The notes below the pieces were generated by a model. The model was given only the letters and a program-made list of their open reading frames with translations, was not told the origin of the DNA and did no database searches. From assembly GCF_900129575.1 (NCBI RefSeq), contig NZ_FQWE01000002.1:372001-436000 (forward strand): a DNA stretch of 64,000 bases, given 5' to 3'. The position numbers and the translations under genes were made by a program. This DNA comes from Flavobacterium segetis. GTDB taxonomy: Bacteria > Bacteroidota > Bacteroidia > Flavobacteriales > Flavobacteriaceae. This document shows positions 47,101 through 55,537 of this stretch, piece by piece (the first letter of the stretch is position 1; the number at the start of each line of letters is the position of its first letter).

Positions 47101-50100
47101 ACTTATAATTATACGATTACTGTAAATCCAAGACCTAGTATTACTGAAAGTTTTACCGATGCTATTTGTAGTGGAACTTCATTTACAGTAACTCCATCAA
47201 ATTCTACTTTAAATAGTATTCCAACGGGAACTACCTATTCATGGAGTGCTCCAGTTGTGACAGGTGGAGTAACAGGTGGAGCTGCAGCAACAGCTCAAAC
47301 GACAATTACAGGAGTTTTAAATAATCCAACTAACACAGTTCAAACAGCAACTTATACGGTTACACCAAAATATGGTGATTGTGCTGGAGCTTCTTTTACA
47401 GTTTTAATTAACGTAAATCCAAAGCCAATTATAACTAACCAAACTGCAACAATATGTAGTGAAGCTGCTTTTACAATAAACCCTATAAATTCAGGCGCTA
47501 CGATTGTACCTTCTGGAACGACTTACACCTGGACAGTTGGTTTAAATCCTAATATTACAGGAGCTAGTGCTTCTTCAGATTCTGGTATAACTACTATTAG
47601 TCAAACATTAGTAAATGCTACTAATACAGCACAAATTATTGATTATACTGTAACCCCTGTTTCTGGTGATACAGGAAATTGTGCAGGATCTACTTTTACA
47701 ATTACTATAACAGTAAATCCAAAACCTCTTGTAGTTGATAGTACACCAGCTATTTGTTCAGGAACTTTGTTTTCAGGAACTCCAACAAACGGAGCTGGTT
47801 CTATTGTTCCAGCAGGAACAACGTATACTTGGACAACACCTTTAAGTAATCCTTTAGGTGCAATAACGGGAGGCTCTGCTCAAACAACTGGTGTAAGTAC
47901 TATTGGTCAAATACTTACCAATACAACTACAGCACCCGCTACTTTAGAATATACTGTTACACCTACTTCAGGTACTTGTGCTGGCACGCCGTTTACTATA
48001 ACAGTAACTGTGAATCCAACACCAACCACTTTAGGTTTAACCAATCAGACCTATTGTAGTGGAGTTGCAACTTCTGAAACCATATTTACAAACAATGTTT
48101 TAGGAACTAGTTATTCGTGGACAAACTCCAATACTGCGATCGGATTAGCCGCCTTAGGAACTGGAAATATTTCTGTATTTACCGCTACAAATGCTGGAAC
48201 AGCCCCGATTACATCTACTATATCTGTGATTGCTAAGGCAAACGGATGTTCTAGAATAGCAGAAACGTTTACCATTACCGTAAATCCAAGTCCTGTAGTT
48301 GCTTTTTCACCTGTTGCTCAAATTCTTTGTTCAGGAGACACTTCAGCTTTGGTTACTTTAAGTAGTACTACCGTTGGAGCTACGTTTACTTGGACGGCTT
48401 CACAGCCTGTAGGAATTACTGGAGTAATTACCTCAGGAACAGGAACTATTCCTGTGCAAACGCTTGTAAATACGACTAATGCACCAATAACAATTACTTA
48501 TGTTGCAATTGCAACTACTAGTGGTGCTTCAGCTTGTGCAGGTATTACTTCTAATTATACGATTACTATAAATCCAAGACCTAGTATTGATAATCAACCT
48601 GTAATTGTTATATGTAGTGAAGAAAATTTTATAGTGTCCCCACAGAATAGTGTACCAGATAATGGTACATTAGTTCCTGTTGGTACAACTTATAATTGGA
48701 CTATAAGCAACAATCCAAATATAACAGGAGCAAGTGCTGGGTCTGGGACAGAAATAAGTCAAACTTTAATTAATCCAAGTAATACTATACAAAGTATTAT
48801 ATATACTGTAACACCAATCGCGGGCATTTGTACAGGCGATCCTTTTACAATTACAGTAAATGTTTTTCCAAAACCAGATATTTTATTTAGTATTCCTAAT
48901 CAAACAATTTGTAACGAATACTCAACTACTCAAGTCGATTTAATGTCTACATTAACTGGAAATATTACATTCACATGGAATGCAACAATTCCTTTAGGAA
49001 TTTCTGGAGCTACAATTTCTGGAACAGGTGTAATACCATCGCAAATATTAACTAATACAACAAATGCACCTTTAACTATAATGTATTCTGCAATTGCAAC
49101 ATTTAACAACAATGGTTCATCTTGTGTTGGGACAGTTTATTCATATTCAATTACGGTAAATCCTACTTTATCCTCATCCGGTAATTTATCTAATTATAAC
49201 GGCTATAACATCAGTGTGTTTGGTGCTGCTGATGGGGCAATCAATCTTACTACAATGGGTGGGTCTGGTGTTTATACTTATAGCTGGACAGGTCCAAATG
49301 GATATACCTCAGTAAATGAGGACCTATCTGATCTGGTTGCAGGCGCTTATACTGTAACTATTAATGATAGATATTGTGCACCTCTTGTGTTCACTTTTAT
49401 ACTTACACAACCACCTGAATTATTAATCCAAGAAGATTTAAGCTTAACAATAAATTTAGAATGCTATGGAAATTCAAATGGAGCTGTTGGTGTATCAATT
49501 ACCCAAGAATCTGTTTCTCCTTATGATTTTGAATTATATGATAGTTTAGGAAATCTTGCCGGTTCACTGATCAATTCTACAAATTTAAATCCCCAGTTTA
49601 CAGGTTTAATTGCTGGAATATATTCTTTAAAAGTGATTGATACTAATGGCGGATTCAAGATTTTAGCTGGATTGAAAGTTTCGCAACCAAGTGAAATTAT
49701 AATAACTGCCACTACAACTCCTATAACTTGTTATGGCGGAAATGATGCCTCAATAACTTTAATAGTTACGGGCGGCGTAGGCCCTTATTTAGTCACTTGG
49801 AATAATTTAGCAACGGGTTTATTTCAAAACAACTTAGCTACAGGAAATTACACTATCACTGTTACAGATCTTAATAGGTGCATCAAAACGATTACCGTAA
49901 ATATTCCTGAAGCGCCAATTTTTACAATTAACCCTTTAGTTGTCAACGTTTCTTGTTTTGGAGCTAATGATGGAAGTATAAATTTAAATTTAATTGGAGG
50001 CATCTCTCCATTAACATTAACTTGGGCAGATGGGAGTACTGCAGGGTTGATACGAAATAATTTACCTCCTGGAACATATGCAGTCACTATTTCAGATGGA

Positions 50101-51156
50101 ACACCTTGTCAAATTAGAAGGAGTTTTATCATTGTTGAGCCACAACTTTTAGCGTTAGATGCAAATGTAACTAATGCTTTAGATTGTAATAATGCTAATA
50201 GTGGAGCTATTAATTTATTAGTTTCCGGAGGAACTCCTCCTTTTTCTTACGTTTGGTCTAATGGATCAGTAACAGAGGATTTGATCGCTGTTCCTGCAAG
50301 TAATTATGTAGTTACCGTTACAGATGCCAGAAATTGTAAAGCTTCTGGAAACTATTCTATAGTACGTCCATCAGCTATAGTCTTGAAAGTTGAAACAATA
50401 ACCGACTTTAATTGTGAAACTAAAACTGTTAAGCAATCATTTGTTGCAAAGGCCTCGGGAGGAGTTCCGCCTTTTCAGTACGTGTGGTCAAGTGGTTCTA
50501 CAAGTGGTTCTAATAATGAAATCATGAATACTTCTCAAAATGGTTTGGTTATACTAAATGCATTAGATTCTCGCGGCTGTAGTTCGACTTATACTTTTGA
50601 CGTAAAGATCCCTGAGTTAGGCAATCCGTCATTTACAACAAGATCAAAAGGTTATGATACTTATAGCTTTTATTCAATTGAAGATCCAATTCAATTCTCC
50701 AATACTGCTAGTGGAGATTTTATAAATGTCGCTTGGGATTTTGGAGATGGGACGTTTTCAAATGAAAAAAATCCAATTCACATTTATAAGAAAGAAGGGA
50801 CTTATGTTATAACTCAAACAGTCACTTATCCCTTTGGATGTGTATACGTTCATATAATTACCTTAGAACTACAAAAAGGATATATTTTGATCCCTCCAAC
50901 GGCATTTACTCCCAATAATGATGGTATCAATGACTATTTTGCTCCTGTGTTTTTAGGATTAAATGATATACATTTTGATGTTTATGATACATGGGGCAGT
51001 TTAATTTATTCTGAATCAGGGGAAAACATTAGAGGCTGGGATGGTAAAATCAATGATAAAGAAGGTGAAAATGGTAATTACTATTTCATAATCACTGCGA
51101 AAACCTTCTATGGAACAACAATTAATGATCGTGGAGCATTAGTACTTATAAATTAA
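41149..51156 (+). CDS. 3335-residue SprB-like giant surface adhesin with type B T9SS sorting domain
   Basis: A 10-kb gene. It starts with a signal peptide (about 1-25). PKD-like domains run to about residue 840 (YNIAGSYTATLIVNG, FNTPGNYTITLYTG). Nineteen PKD-like modules of about 96 residues follow at about 840-2675, each ending in FTITVNP and with cores such as VCNGTSTAAINF or LCSGDTSALVTLSS. Six SprB-type repeats lie at about 2675-3155 (for example VSCFGANDGSINLNLIGG). A PKD domain (VAWDFGDGTFSNEKNPIHIY) precedes the gliding-motility-type C-terminal domain (PPTAFTPNNDGINDYF, YDTWGSLIYSE). The product should be exported by the T9SS and displayed on the surface; SprB-type proteins move cells during gliding or mediate adhesion. 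The PorP/SprF partner gene follows after 5 bp. Confidence 0.92.
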   Translation: MKKSFCLTILIFSVYFQNFICYSNEIINPLIKVETAVVSSFSTSPAADSNGTITICQGQKVTYTNTSAGNGSSLTFAWSFPGGDTDSAATEGPHTITYNIAGSYTATLIVNGASSSVNVVVTSPTSTAVIALVEGNAWGTSTFNGKTYFTYCSGNSSAPGGLFSFVTNSTNTSAQTQHLFDWGDLQSDSYTGKNLSDPFHDYETSGTFQLTYTLVNPGGCSITKTYDIYIGASPTATINSGGIPVLCSPGSVTYNIFAGAQNSPNTQYTIQVNDGSNPVVFNHPPPATYTHNYTITSCGVNSNINGTSYPNSFQASITASNPCGTSTSAIGPINIQTPPDADFTRTPNNNSICIGTLVTFNNTTTGGLNIGPAPNYTCTSTYKKYWTITGPSGNIAVTSDGLLVPNSFISAVSNFGFNTNKPNNSGAWTNTASDQLNITFNTPGNYTITLYTGSNSCGITSESQTICVNPEVIADFTLDPASGCAPVTVVLDNLSSLPSCSNTNSYRWQITPSNPENCPSATAPGWSFTTGNSTSFEPVIDFTSPGVYTVQLTTSLQNAVAGLLCEPDVKSQTITIKGKPSTTLTSETICEGTTITLNPTVFNCYATQEVAYTWDFGSTPPTSISSTTASNLTVTFATAGTYNYSLTLTNECGSSVFLSSITVNPSVQISASGPVATCLNTSVQLTGAISGGATTGLWTASVTGGIFNPNNTALSPTYTPPLNYTGAIQFTLTSAKPEGPCASKSITFPVNFNAQATVDAGNYPVLCQNASLQLNGIIGGAASSATWSSSIGGTFSNINSVTSTFTPPVGFTGPVELTLTTNNPDGPCNAEVDIATFTVIETPTMNPVNDFVVCHNTAIPQIIFTGTNSTNYSWTNNNSLTGLSASGTNPIAFTPTNIGSTPLVSTIIVTPFNTSNGVSCAGIPISFTITVNPLGNVNLPSSQVVCNGAPTTAIAFTTPNTVGTTTYNWSSSNPNIGLTPTTGSGNIASFNAINNGTVPLVTTITVTPTFSNDGSSCPGATKTFTITVNPTGQVKQPVDETFCNGAAVIPTAFATLNTGGTTTYAWTNNTTGFGLAASGTGNLPTFTAINTTNTPIIATITVTPTFTNGTVSCAGLTKTFAITINPSGKLDASTPQVVCNGTSTAAINFTTINTVGTTSYAWTNSATSIGLVASGSGDIASFNVVNTTSAPVIATITVTPTYTNNGVSCTGSPITFTITVNPTGQVTEPLAQTFCNGATTPSIQLNTTNTGGTTTYAWTNNNTTIGLGTSGTGNIPSFLASNTTNVPIVATITVIPTYTNGTVSCAGPSKTFTITINPLGQVQPITSQEVCNGTLISTINFTTTNTGGTTTTYAWTNSTPSIGLSATGSGNIASFNALNTTSSPIIATITVTPIYINNSVSCAGIAETFTITVNPSPVVSFSPINQVLCSGDTSALVTLSSATTGSTFSWVTTQPAGISESIVPSGSTTIPAQTFTNTTKAPITVTYVATASSSGSSNCPGSPYNYTITVNPRPSITESFTDAICSGESFFITPTDSTLNSIPTGTTYSWSAPVVTGSITGSVAATAQTTITGTLTNPTNTVQTATYTVTPTSTGCVGASFTVVISVNPKPVIPAQTTAICSETAFTITPTNAGAMIVPTGTTYTWTVAANTNITGQSASTATGITSISQTLTNTTNTVQTLTYTVTPTSGAAGNCAGTPFTVTVTVNPKPRVADYAVSSCSGSLFVGTPSSTSPNSIPTNTTYNWTVTNPTGITGASNQSTGLASIGQTLTNLTDTAINVVYNVTASSGIAPNNCTSTFAVTVTVNPTPTTLNLANLTYCNGVSTSEIVFTNNVLGTTYSWTNSNIAIGLAALGTGNVPVFTATNAGAAPITSTISVIATANGCSRTAETFTITVNPSPIVRFSLLNQVLCSGDTSALVTLSSTTSGVAFSWTAVQPIGITGVITSGTGTIPTQTLVNTTNAPITVTYKATAATSGASACVGVTYNYTITVNPRPSITESFTDAICSGTSFTVTPSNSTLNSIPTGTTYSWSAPVVTGGVTGGAAATAQTTITGVLNNPTNTVQTATYTVTPKYGDCAGASFTVLINVNPKPIITNQTATICSEAAFTINPINSGATIVPSGTTYTWTVGLNPNITGASASSDSGITTISQTLVNATNTAQIIDYTVTPVSGDTGNCAGSTFTITITVNPKPLVVDSTPAICSGTLFSGTPTNGAGSIVPAGTTYTWTTPLSNPLGAITGGSAQTTGVSTIGQILTNTTTAPATLEYTVTPTSGTCAGTPFTITVTVNPTPTTLGLTNQTYCSGVATSETIFTNNVLGTSYSWTNSNTAIGLAALGTGNISVFTATNAGTAPITSTISVIAKANGCSRIAETFTITVNPSPVVAFSPVAQILCSGDTSALVTLSSTTVGATFTWTASQPVGITGVITSGTGTIPVQTLVNTTNAPITITYVAIATTSGASACAGITSNYTITINPRPSIDNQPVIVICSEENFIVSPQNSVPDNGTLVPVGTTYNWTISNNPNITGASAGSGTEISQTLINPSNTIQSIIYTVTPIAGICTGDPFTITVNVFPKPDILFSIPNQTICNEYSTTQVDLMSTLTGNITFTWNATIPLGISGATISGTGVIPSQILTNTTNAPLTIMYSAIATFNNNGSSCVGTVYSYSITVNPTLSSSGNLSNYNGYNISVFGAADGAINLTTMGGSGVYTYSWTGPNGYTSVNEDLSDLVAGAYTVTINDRYCAPLVFTFILTQPPELLIQEDLSLTINLECYGNSNGAVGVSITQESVSPYDFELYDSLGNLAGSLINSTNLNPQFTGLIAGIYSLKVIDTNGGFKILAGLKVSQPSEIIITATTTPITCYGGNDASITLIVTGGVGPYLVTWNNLATGLFQNNLATGNYTITVTDLNRCIKTITVNIPEAPIFTINPLVVNVSCFGANDGSINLNLIGGISPLTLTWADGSTAGLIRNNLPPGTYAVTISDGTPCQIRRSFIIVEPQLLALDANVTNALDCNNANSGAINLLVSGGTPPFSYVWSNGSVTEDLIAVPASNYVVTVTDARNCKASGNYSIVRPSAIVLKVETITDFNCETKTVKQSFVAKASGGVPPFQYVWSSGSTSGSNNEIMNTSQNGLVILNALDSRGCSSTYTFDVKIPELGNPSFTTRSKGYDTYSFYSIEDPIQFSNTASGDFINVAWDFGDGTFSNEKNPIHIYKKEGTYVITQTVTYPFGCVYVHIITLELQKGYILIPPTAFTPNNDGINDYFAPVFLGLNDIHFDVYDTWGSLIYSESGENIRGWDGKINDKEGENGNYYFIITAKTFYGTTINDRGALVLIN
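45405..48590 (+). repeat. Super-repeat of about 1446 bp (five modules) within the giant adhesin gene
   Basis: The module with CTTTGTTCGGGTGA recurs at about 45430, 46879 and 48325, at spacings of 1449 and 1446 bp. The module with TTTACAAACAATGTTTTAGG recurs at 46639 and 48085 (1446 bp). So a block of five 96-residue modules is present about 2.2 times in tandem with high DNA identity. The third block diverges after the second module. Confidence 0.85.
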
Positions 51157-51161
51157 AAAAA

Positions 51162-52166
51162 ATGAAGTTTAAAATTCTATTTACGATACTTTCTTGTCTC
51201 TTTATCGGTGAAGTAAAAGCGCAAGACCCGATATTTACACAATATTTCCTCATACCAGAAACGTTAAATCCTGGTTTTTCAGGTTTTTTAGAAACAACTT
51301 ACGCCGGGATTATTAATCGATCTCAATGGCCAGATTTAGATTTAAAAATCGATACTGATTATGCTTTTTTTAATACTTGGAACGAAAAAATGAATAGTGG
51401 TATAGGCTTTAGTGTCTTAAATCATCGAGAAAACAATACCAAATATAGTTTTACTCAATTCAACGTAAATTATGCCTATAAAGTTGCGCTTAATGATGAA
51501 TGGTATTTTAGACCAGCCATAGAAATTGGTTATGGTACTAAGTCATTTGGCTTTGATAATCTATTATTAGCGGATCAAATTAATATTGGTTCTGGGGCTA
51601 TTAATCCGGTTAGTGGAGATCCATTAATTTTGAACGACCGCTTTAAGTTTTTTGATTTTACGGCAGGAATGGTAATTAATAATGAAAATTCATGGTTTGG
51701 GCTTTCTTTAAGACACATCAATAAACCGAATATTTCGTTAGTTGCAGATAAGAACCTGCCCCTAAATATGTTTTTTTCCGCCAATACAGGATATGAATTT
51801 TTAGTTGCGGACTATTTAGACGTGGTTTTATTTCCTTATGAAACTAAATTTCTAGTCACAGCAAATTATATGAATCAAGGGGAATACAACCGATTGGATT
51901 TTGGAACTTCAATTATGTTTAAGACCGTCTTTTTCGGTGTTTCTGCTGCTACAAACCCTTGGTCTAAAACAGACAATAGTCGGTTAGTTAATTCAATGAA
52001 TATTTATGCTGGATTACAATATGAACATTTAAGATTTGGTATTTCTCATGACTTTAGCACATCAAAAATTGGTAAAACTGGTGGGATTTATGAATTGTCA
52101 TTGACCTATCAATTTGATCTAGATATCAAATGTTTTGGTTGTCCAAATTACACTACAAAATACTAA
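51162..52166 (+). CDS. Type IX secretion system membrane protein, PorP/SprF family
   Basis: A 334-residue protein with a signal peptide (about 1-20, ending EVKAQ), then DPIFTQYFLIPETLNPGFSG, a variant of the PorP/SprF N-terminal signature. Beta-barrel strands follow to the end (YELSLTYQFDLDIKCFGC). A short C-terminal tail has a cysteine pair (CFGCPNY). It starts 5 bp after the giant adhesin and is surely co-transcribed with it, so it is the likely SprF-type partner for that adhesin. Unlike the cassette at 12.4-21 kb, no OmpA-family gene follows. Confidence 0.9.
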   Translation: MKFKILFTILSCLFIGEVKAQDPIFTQYFLIPETLNPGFSGFLETTYAGIINRSQWPDLDLKIDTDYAFFNTWNEKMNSGIGFSVLNHRENNTKYSFTQFNVNYAYKVALNDEWYFRPAIEIGYGTKSFGFDNLLLADQINIGSGAINPVSGDPLILNDRFKFFDFTAGMVINNENSWFGLSLRHINKPNISLVADKNLPLNMFFSANTGYEFLVADYLDVVLFPYETKFLVTANYMNQGEYNRLDFGTSIMFKTVFFGVSAATNPWSKTDNSRLVNSMNIYAGLQYEHLRFGISHDFSTSKIGKTGGIYELSLTYQFDLDIKCFGCPNYTTKY

Positions 52167-52443
52167 ATGTTAAAGCTCAATAAATAGTAGAGACCATTTG
52201 ATTTATGAAAATAATCGGATATGCTTAATCAGTCATCGCAAAAACTTAAAGATAAAGTCGTAATGCATGAGCTAAGTAATAAGAACTCTACTATTTGTTA
52301 AATCGTTTAGTCAAAGATATTTAATTTCAAAAAATTGTTTTTTAATAAATTTTAATTTCTTTGATAATAGTTTTCTTTTTCTAAAGATTATTTTTTTTGC
52401 ATTTTTATAAATTTCTTTTTAGCATAACTGTCTGCAATAAAAT

Positions 52444-52968
52444 ATGATTATAGTAGCAAATAAGTTCTACATCACCACTGATCTAAATATGGGGATTGTA
52501 AGTTTTTCGAAGCAAGCTGCACTAATCCAATTTAGCTTTACCCATAAGAATTATAAGAAAAGAGTTTAATAACTAATTACAGCTCTTAATTTTTATAACG
52601 TTGGCAGACCTTATAATGCGCAACAAGAAGAACTATCTCTATTTACTATCGGCTATTTAAAAATGAAAAAGGAAAAGCGTACATTACTACATTTATGGAT
52701 GTTGAATGAGAAATTCTTTGGCTACTGAACAAATTACGATGACAAGGAAGAAAACTCAGTGGAAACTTGTGACTTTAAATTTGGTAGAAAATTAACCTAT
52801 AAACTTTACGAATTAGAAACTAACGAATTAGAACAAGAATTAATTAAGGAATTACAAAATGTGGTAGTCAGTTTTGCTTCAGAGTTCGATTTATCTTTAA
52901 TCAATAAGTCTTCAATTAATGAGATAATGGATTATTACTATAAGAAAAAAAATAGTCCCTTCCCTTAA
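52444..52968 (+). pseudogene. Possible decayed gene with three in-frame stops
   Basis: Starting at ATG 52444 one reading frame runs to TAA at 52968 but is broken by TAATAA at 52567-52572 and TGA at 52726. The pieces read as protein-like sequence, for example NAQQEELSLFTIGYLKMKKE, then LHLWMLNEKFFGY, and finally KLYELETNELEQELIKELQN. The last piece alone could be translated from GTG at 52759 as a 69-residue protein. I do not recognise the family. The shared frame across the stops suggests a nonsense-decayed gene, but chance cannot be excluded in AT-rich DNA. Confidence 0.3.
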
Positions 52969-53388
52969 CTTTTAATTTTATCAAACCTATAGCAGTTTAT
53001 ATTTCTAGTTTTACAGTAATAGCGATTTCTATACTTACTGCAAATTCCAGCTATGTTGACCATCCCTTTCCAATTAATAGTGAGCACCTGATTCCAATTC
53101 AAAATTTAATAGCGATGTACGAATATTGTAAAAAAATACTCTATCTGTTTAAAAAAAAGTCTGAAATTTTAAACAAAATAAGATATCATAAAAAAACTCA
53201 TGCTATAAAAAGCTAGAATTCAACATGAAATTACCTAAATATTCTTTTTTTGCGATTAGTATCAATACTAAAAATAGCTTTAAAAACTAAATTTACGATA
53301 TCAGTATAATATTTAATTCAAATCAAATGAATTATTTAAAAAAGATTAAATAAAAACTTGGTCACCTATTCAGCCACCCTTAGAAAGC
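52969..53388. other. AT-rich intergenic region
   Basis: About 420 bp between the decayed frame and the tRNA terminator. I see no gene, RNA or repeat. It could hold the last traces of the decayed gene. Confidence 0.5.
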
Positions 53389-53422
53389 AAAAACCTCTTA
53401 ATCAGTCGATTAAGAGGTTTTT
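53389..53422 (-). terminator. Terminator downstream of tRNA-Leu
   Basis: AAAAACCTCTTAATC and GATTAAGAGGTTTTT are perfect 15-bp arms around AGTC. The U-rich end works in either direction. It begins 4 bp beyond the tRNA 3' end. Confidence 0.92.
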
Positions 53423-53425
53423 AAG

Positions 53426-53505
53426 TACCCGGAGCCGGAGTCGAACCGGCACGGTTTCCCACAGGTGTTTGAGACCAGCGCGTCTACCAATTCCGCCATC
53501 CGGGC
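53426..53505 (-). tRNA. tRNA-Leu (anticodon CAA)
   Basis: The minus strand reads GCCCGGA, then the leucine-type D-arm GGCGGAATTGGTAGACGC, and the anticodon loop CTCAAAC with anticodon CAA. An extra arm follows, then the T-arm GCCGGTTCGACTCCGGC and acceptor TCCGGGT with discriminator A. The CCA end is not encoded. The anticodon stem CTGGT/ACCTG has one T-T mismatch. It has its own promoter and terminator. Confidence 0.95.
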
Positions 53506-53590
53506 TTAGCAGACAAAGACAGCAACAGCTATCCCAACGCAATAAAGAGATTTCTAGTGGTAGCTAAAAATCTTTTCCTTTAACACGCTG

Positions 53591-53620
53591 CAAATGTAAA
53601 AAATAATATTAAATGTTCAA
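53591..53620 (-). promoter_or_regulatory. Promoter of tRNA-Leu
   Basis: On the minus strand TTG (53620-53618) and TACATTTG (53598-53591) are separated by 19 bp, a full match to the Bacteroidota consensus. It lies about 85 bp upstream of the mature tRNA, giving a leader to be trimmed. Confidence 0.7.
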
Positions 53621-53664
53621 CTAAAAATACTTAATTATTTCCTTTCAGAGTTGAATAAATTTTA

Positions 53665-53672
53665 TAAATTTG
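53665..53672 (+). promoter_or_regulatory. -7 promoter element of prs
   Basis: TAAATTTG matches TAnnTTTG and lies divergently from the tRNA promoter. It would give a leader of about 114 nt before prs. No clear TTG -33 was found. Confidence 0.5.
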
Positions 53673-53792
53673 CACCTCGTTAAAAACACAACACACAACT
53701 AACTACATTCGAGGTAAATACAAACCTATAGTTATTGATCATTGATTTAGCTAAACGGTTTGCAAAGCAGCGAAATAAAAAACAACAACTAA

Positions 53793-54734
53793 ATGTCACA
53801 CCTAGAACCAGAAGCGAAGATTTTTGCGTGTTCACAAAGTGTCTATCTTGCTGAAAAAATAGCAAAACAATACGGGATTCCTTTGGGAAAAATCACGACA
53901 TCTCATTATAGCGATGGTGAATTTCAACCTTCTTACGAAGAGTCTATTCGAGGTTTACGAGTATTTATTGTTTGCTCCACTTTTCCATCAGCAGATAATT
54001 TAATGGAATTATTGCTAATGATTGATGCTGCAAAACGCGCTTCAGCCAGACATATAACAGCAGTTATTCCTTATTTTGGTTGGGCAAGACAAGATAGAAA
54101 GGACAAACCAAGAGTTCCAATAGGAGCTAAATTAGTAGCTAATTTACTAGATGCTGCTGGAGCTACAAGGGTAATGACAATGGATTTGCATGCAGACCAA
54201 ATTCAAGGTTTCTTTGAAAAACCAGTAGATCATCTTTTTGCATCCACTATATTTTTACCATACGTAAAAAGCTTAGGATTAGAAAATTTGACAATTGCTT
54301 CTCCAGATATGGGCGGTTCTAAAAGAGCTTATGCCTACTCTAAATTTTTAGAATCAGATGTGGTAATTTGTTATAAACAAAGAAAAGAAGCTAATATTAT
54401 CGACACCATGGAATTGATTGGGGATGTAAAAGGTAAAAATGTAGTCTTAGTTGATGACATGATTGATACCGGCGGCACCTTAGCGAAAGCCGCAGATTTA
54501 ATGATTGAAAAAGGAGCCTTGAGCGTGAGAGCGATTTGCACGCACGCAATTTTATCAGGAGACGCTTACGAAAAAATAGAAAATTCTAAACTATTAGAAT
54601 TGATTGTTACCGATTCTATTCCTTTGAGGAAAGAATCTAAGAAAATACGAGTATTGAGTTGTGCACCATTATTTGCAGATGTAATGCACATGGTACATCA
54701 CAATAACTCTATAAGTGGGAAGTTTATAATGTAA
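53793..54734 (+). CDS. prs: Ribose-phosphate pyrophosphokinase (PRPP synthetase)
   Basis: A 313-residue class I enzyme that makes PRPP from ribose 5-phosphate and ATP for nucleotide, histidine and tryptophan synthesis. Key motifs: YSDGEFQPSYEESIRG near the start, VIPYFGWARQDRKDKPRVPI with the ATP-binding loop, and MTMDLHADQIQGFF with the metal-binding histidine. The SPDMGGSKRA segment and the PRPP loop VVLVDDMIDTGGTL are also present. Length is normal. It is followed after 125 bp by rplY/ctc, a neighbour pair common in Bacteroidota and other bacteria. Confidence 0.97.
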   Translation: MSHLEPEAKIFACSQSVYLAEKIAKQYGIPLGKITTSHYSDGEFQPSYEESIRGLRVFIVCSTFPSADNLMELLLMIDAAKRASARHITAVIPYFGWARQDRKDKPRVPIGAKLVANLLDAAGATRVMTMDLHADQIQGFFEKPVDHLFASTIFLPYVKSLGLENLTIASPDMGGSKRAYAYSKFLESDVVICYKQRKEANIIDTMELIGDVKGKNVVLVDDMIDTGGTLAKAADLMIEKGALSVRAICTHAILSGDAYEKIENSKLLELIVTDSIPLRKESKKIRVLSCAPLFADVMHMVHHNNSISGKFIM

Positions 54735-54859
54735 ATTTGGCGGTTTGCTTTTTGCTTTTAGCTTACAGCATTTCTCGATTTAATTATAATAAACAAGCTT
54801 AAAGCCAAGTGCCAAAAGCTAATAGCAAGTATAATATTAATAACTATAATAAATTTACA

Positions 54860-55471
54860 ATGAAATCGATTACAATTAAAGGATCAGAAAGAGAAAGCGT
54901 GGGCAAAGTTGCGACTAAAGCCTTACGTAATGCTGGATTGGTTCCTTGCGTATTATACGGAGGAAATCAGGCAGTTCATTTCTCAGCAGAAGTTATGGCA
55001 TTTAAAAACTTGGTTTACACTCCAAACGCGCACACAGTTGACATCGAACTTGCAAATGGAAAATCATTTCACGCAATTTTGCAAGACATTCAGGTTCACC
55101 CAGTGTCTGACAAAATTTTACACATTGACTTCTTCCAATTATTTGACGACAAAGAAATCACTATGGAAGTTCCTGTGAAAATTGTTGGAAAATCAAAAGG
55201 AGTTATGGCAGGTGGAGATTTACGTTTGAACACTCGTAAACTTAAAGTAAAAGCGTTACCGAAAAATCTTCCTGATTTTATCGAAGCTGATATTACTCCA
55301 TTAGACATGGGTAATAAACTATATGTTACTAAAGTTGCTTCGCCTGATTACAAAATCATGCACCCAGACAACACAGTAATTGCTCAAGTTAAGATATCTC
55401 GTGCCGCTATGAAGGCAGCGCAAGAAGCTGCAAAAGCAGCAAAAGCTCCAGTAAAAGGAAAGAAAAAATAA
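54860..55471 (+). CDS. rplY: Ribosomal protein bL25 / general stress protein Ctc
   Basis: I chose the ATG at 54860 ([16 protein letters not shown]), the normal family start; an in-frame ATG at 54809 adds 17 unconserved residues. The roughly 203-residue protein has the N-terminal 5S-rRNA-binding L25 domain ([28 protein letters not shown]) and the C-terminal TL5/Ctc beta domain. It ends in an Ala/Lys-rich tail. It binds 5S rRNA in the large ribosomal subunit. It follows prs and ends at a strong terminator. Confidence 0.95.
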   Translation: MKSITIKGSERESVGKVATKALRNAGLVPCVLYGGNQAVHFSAEVMAFKNLVYTPNAHTVDIELANGKSFHAILQDIQVHPVSDKILHIDFFQLFDDKEITMEVPVKIVGKSKGVMAGGDLRLNTRKLKVKALPKNLPDFIEADITPLDMGNKLYVTKVASPDYKIMHPDNTVIAQVKISRAAMKAAQEAAKAAKAPVKGKKK

Positions 55472-55490
55472 TATTTTTTCAAGCATATTC

Positions 55491-55523
55491 AAAAGCATCA
55501 GTTCTACAACTGATGCTTTTTTT
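55491..55523 (+). terminator. Terminator of the prs-rplY unit
   Basis: AAAAGCATCAGTT and AACTGATGCTTTT pair around CTACA or nearby, followed by a T run. It lies about 20 bp after the rplY stop. Confidence 0.92.
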
Positions 55524-55537
55524 ATTTCTTGTTTTTT

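Noticed and set aside
45405..48590. Regular repeats that could suggest a CRISPR array or satellite
   Set aside because: The repeats are long, in one open frame and encode about 96-residue protein modules; there are no short identical repeats with unique spacers.
53426..53505. tRNA-Leu as an attachment site for a mobile island
   Set aside because: No integrase gene and no duplicated tRNA 3' end were seen nearby; the decayed frame at 52.4-53.0 kb is not recognisable as an integrase.
53358..53567. Open frame of 69 codons on the plus strand
   Set aside because: It runs antisense through the tRNA-Leu gene and its terminator.
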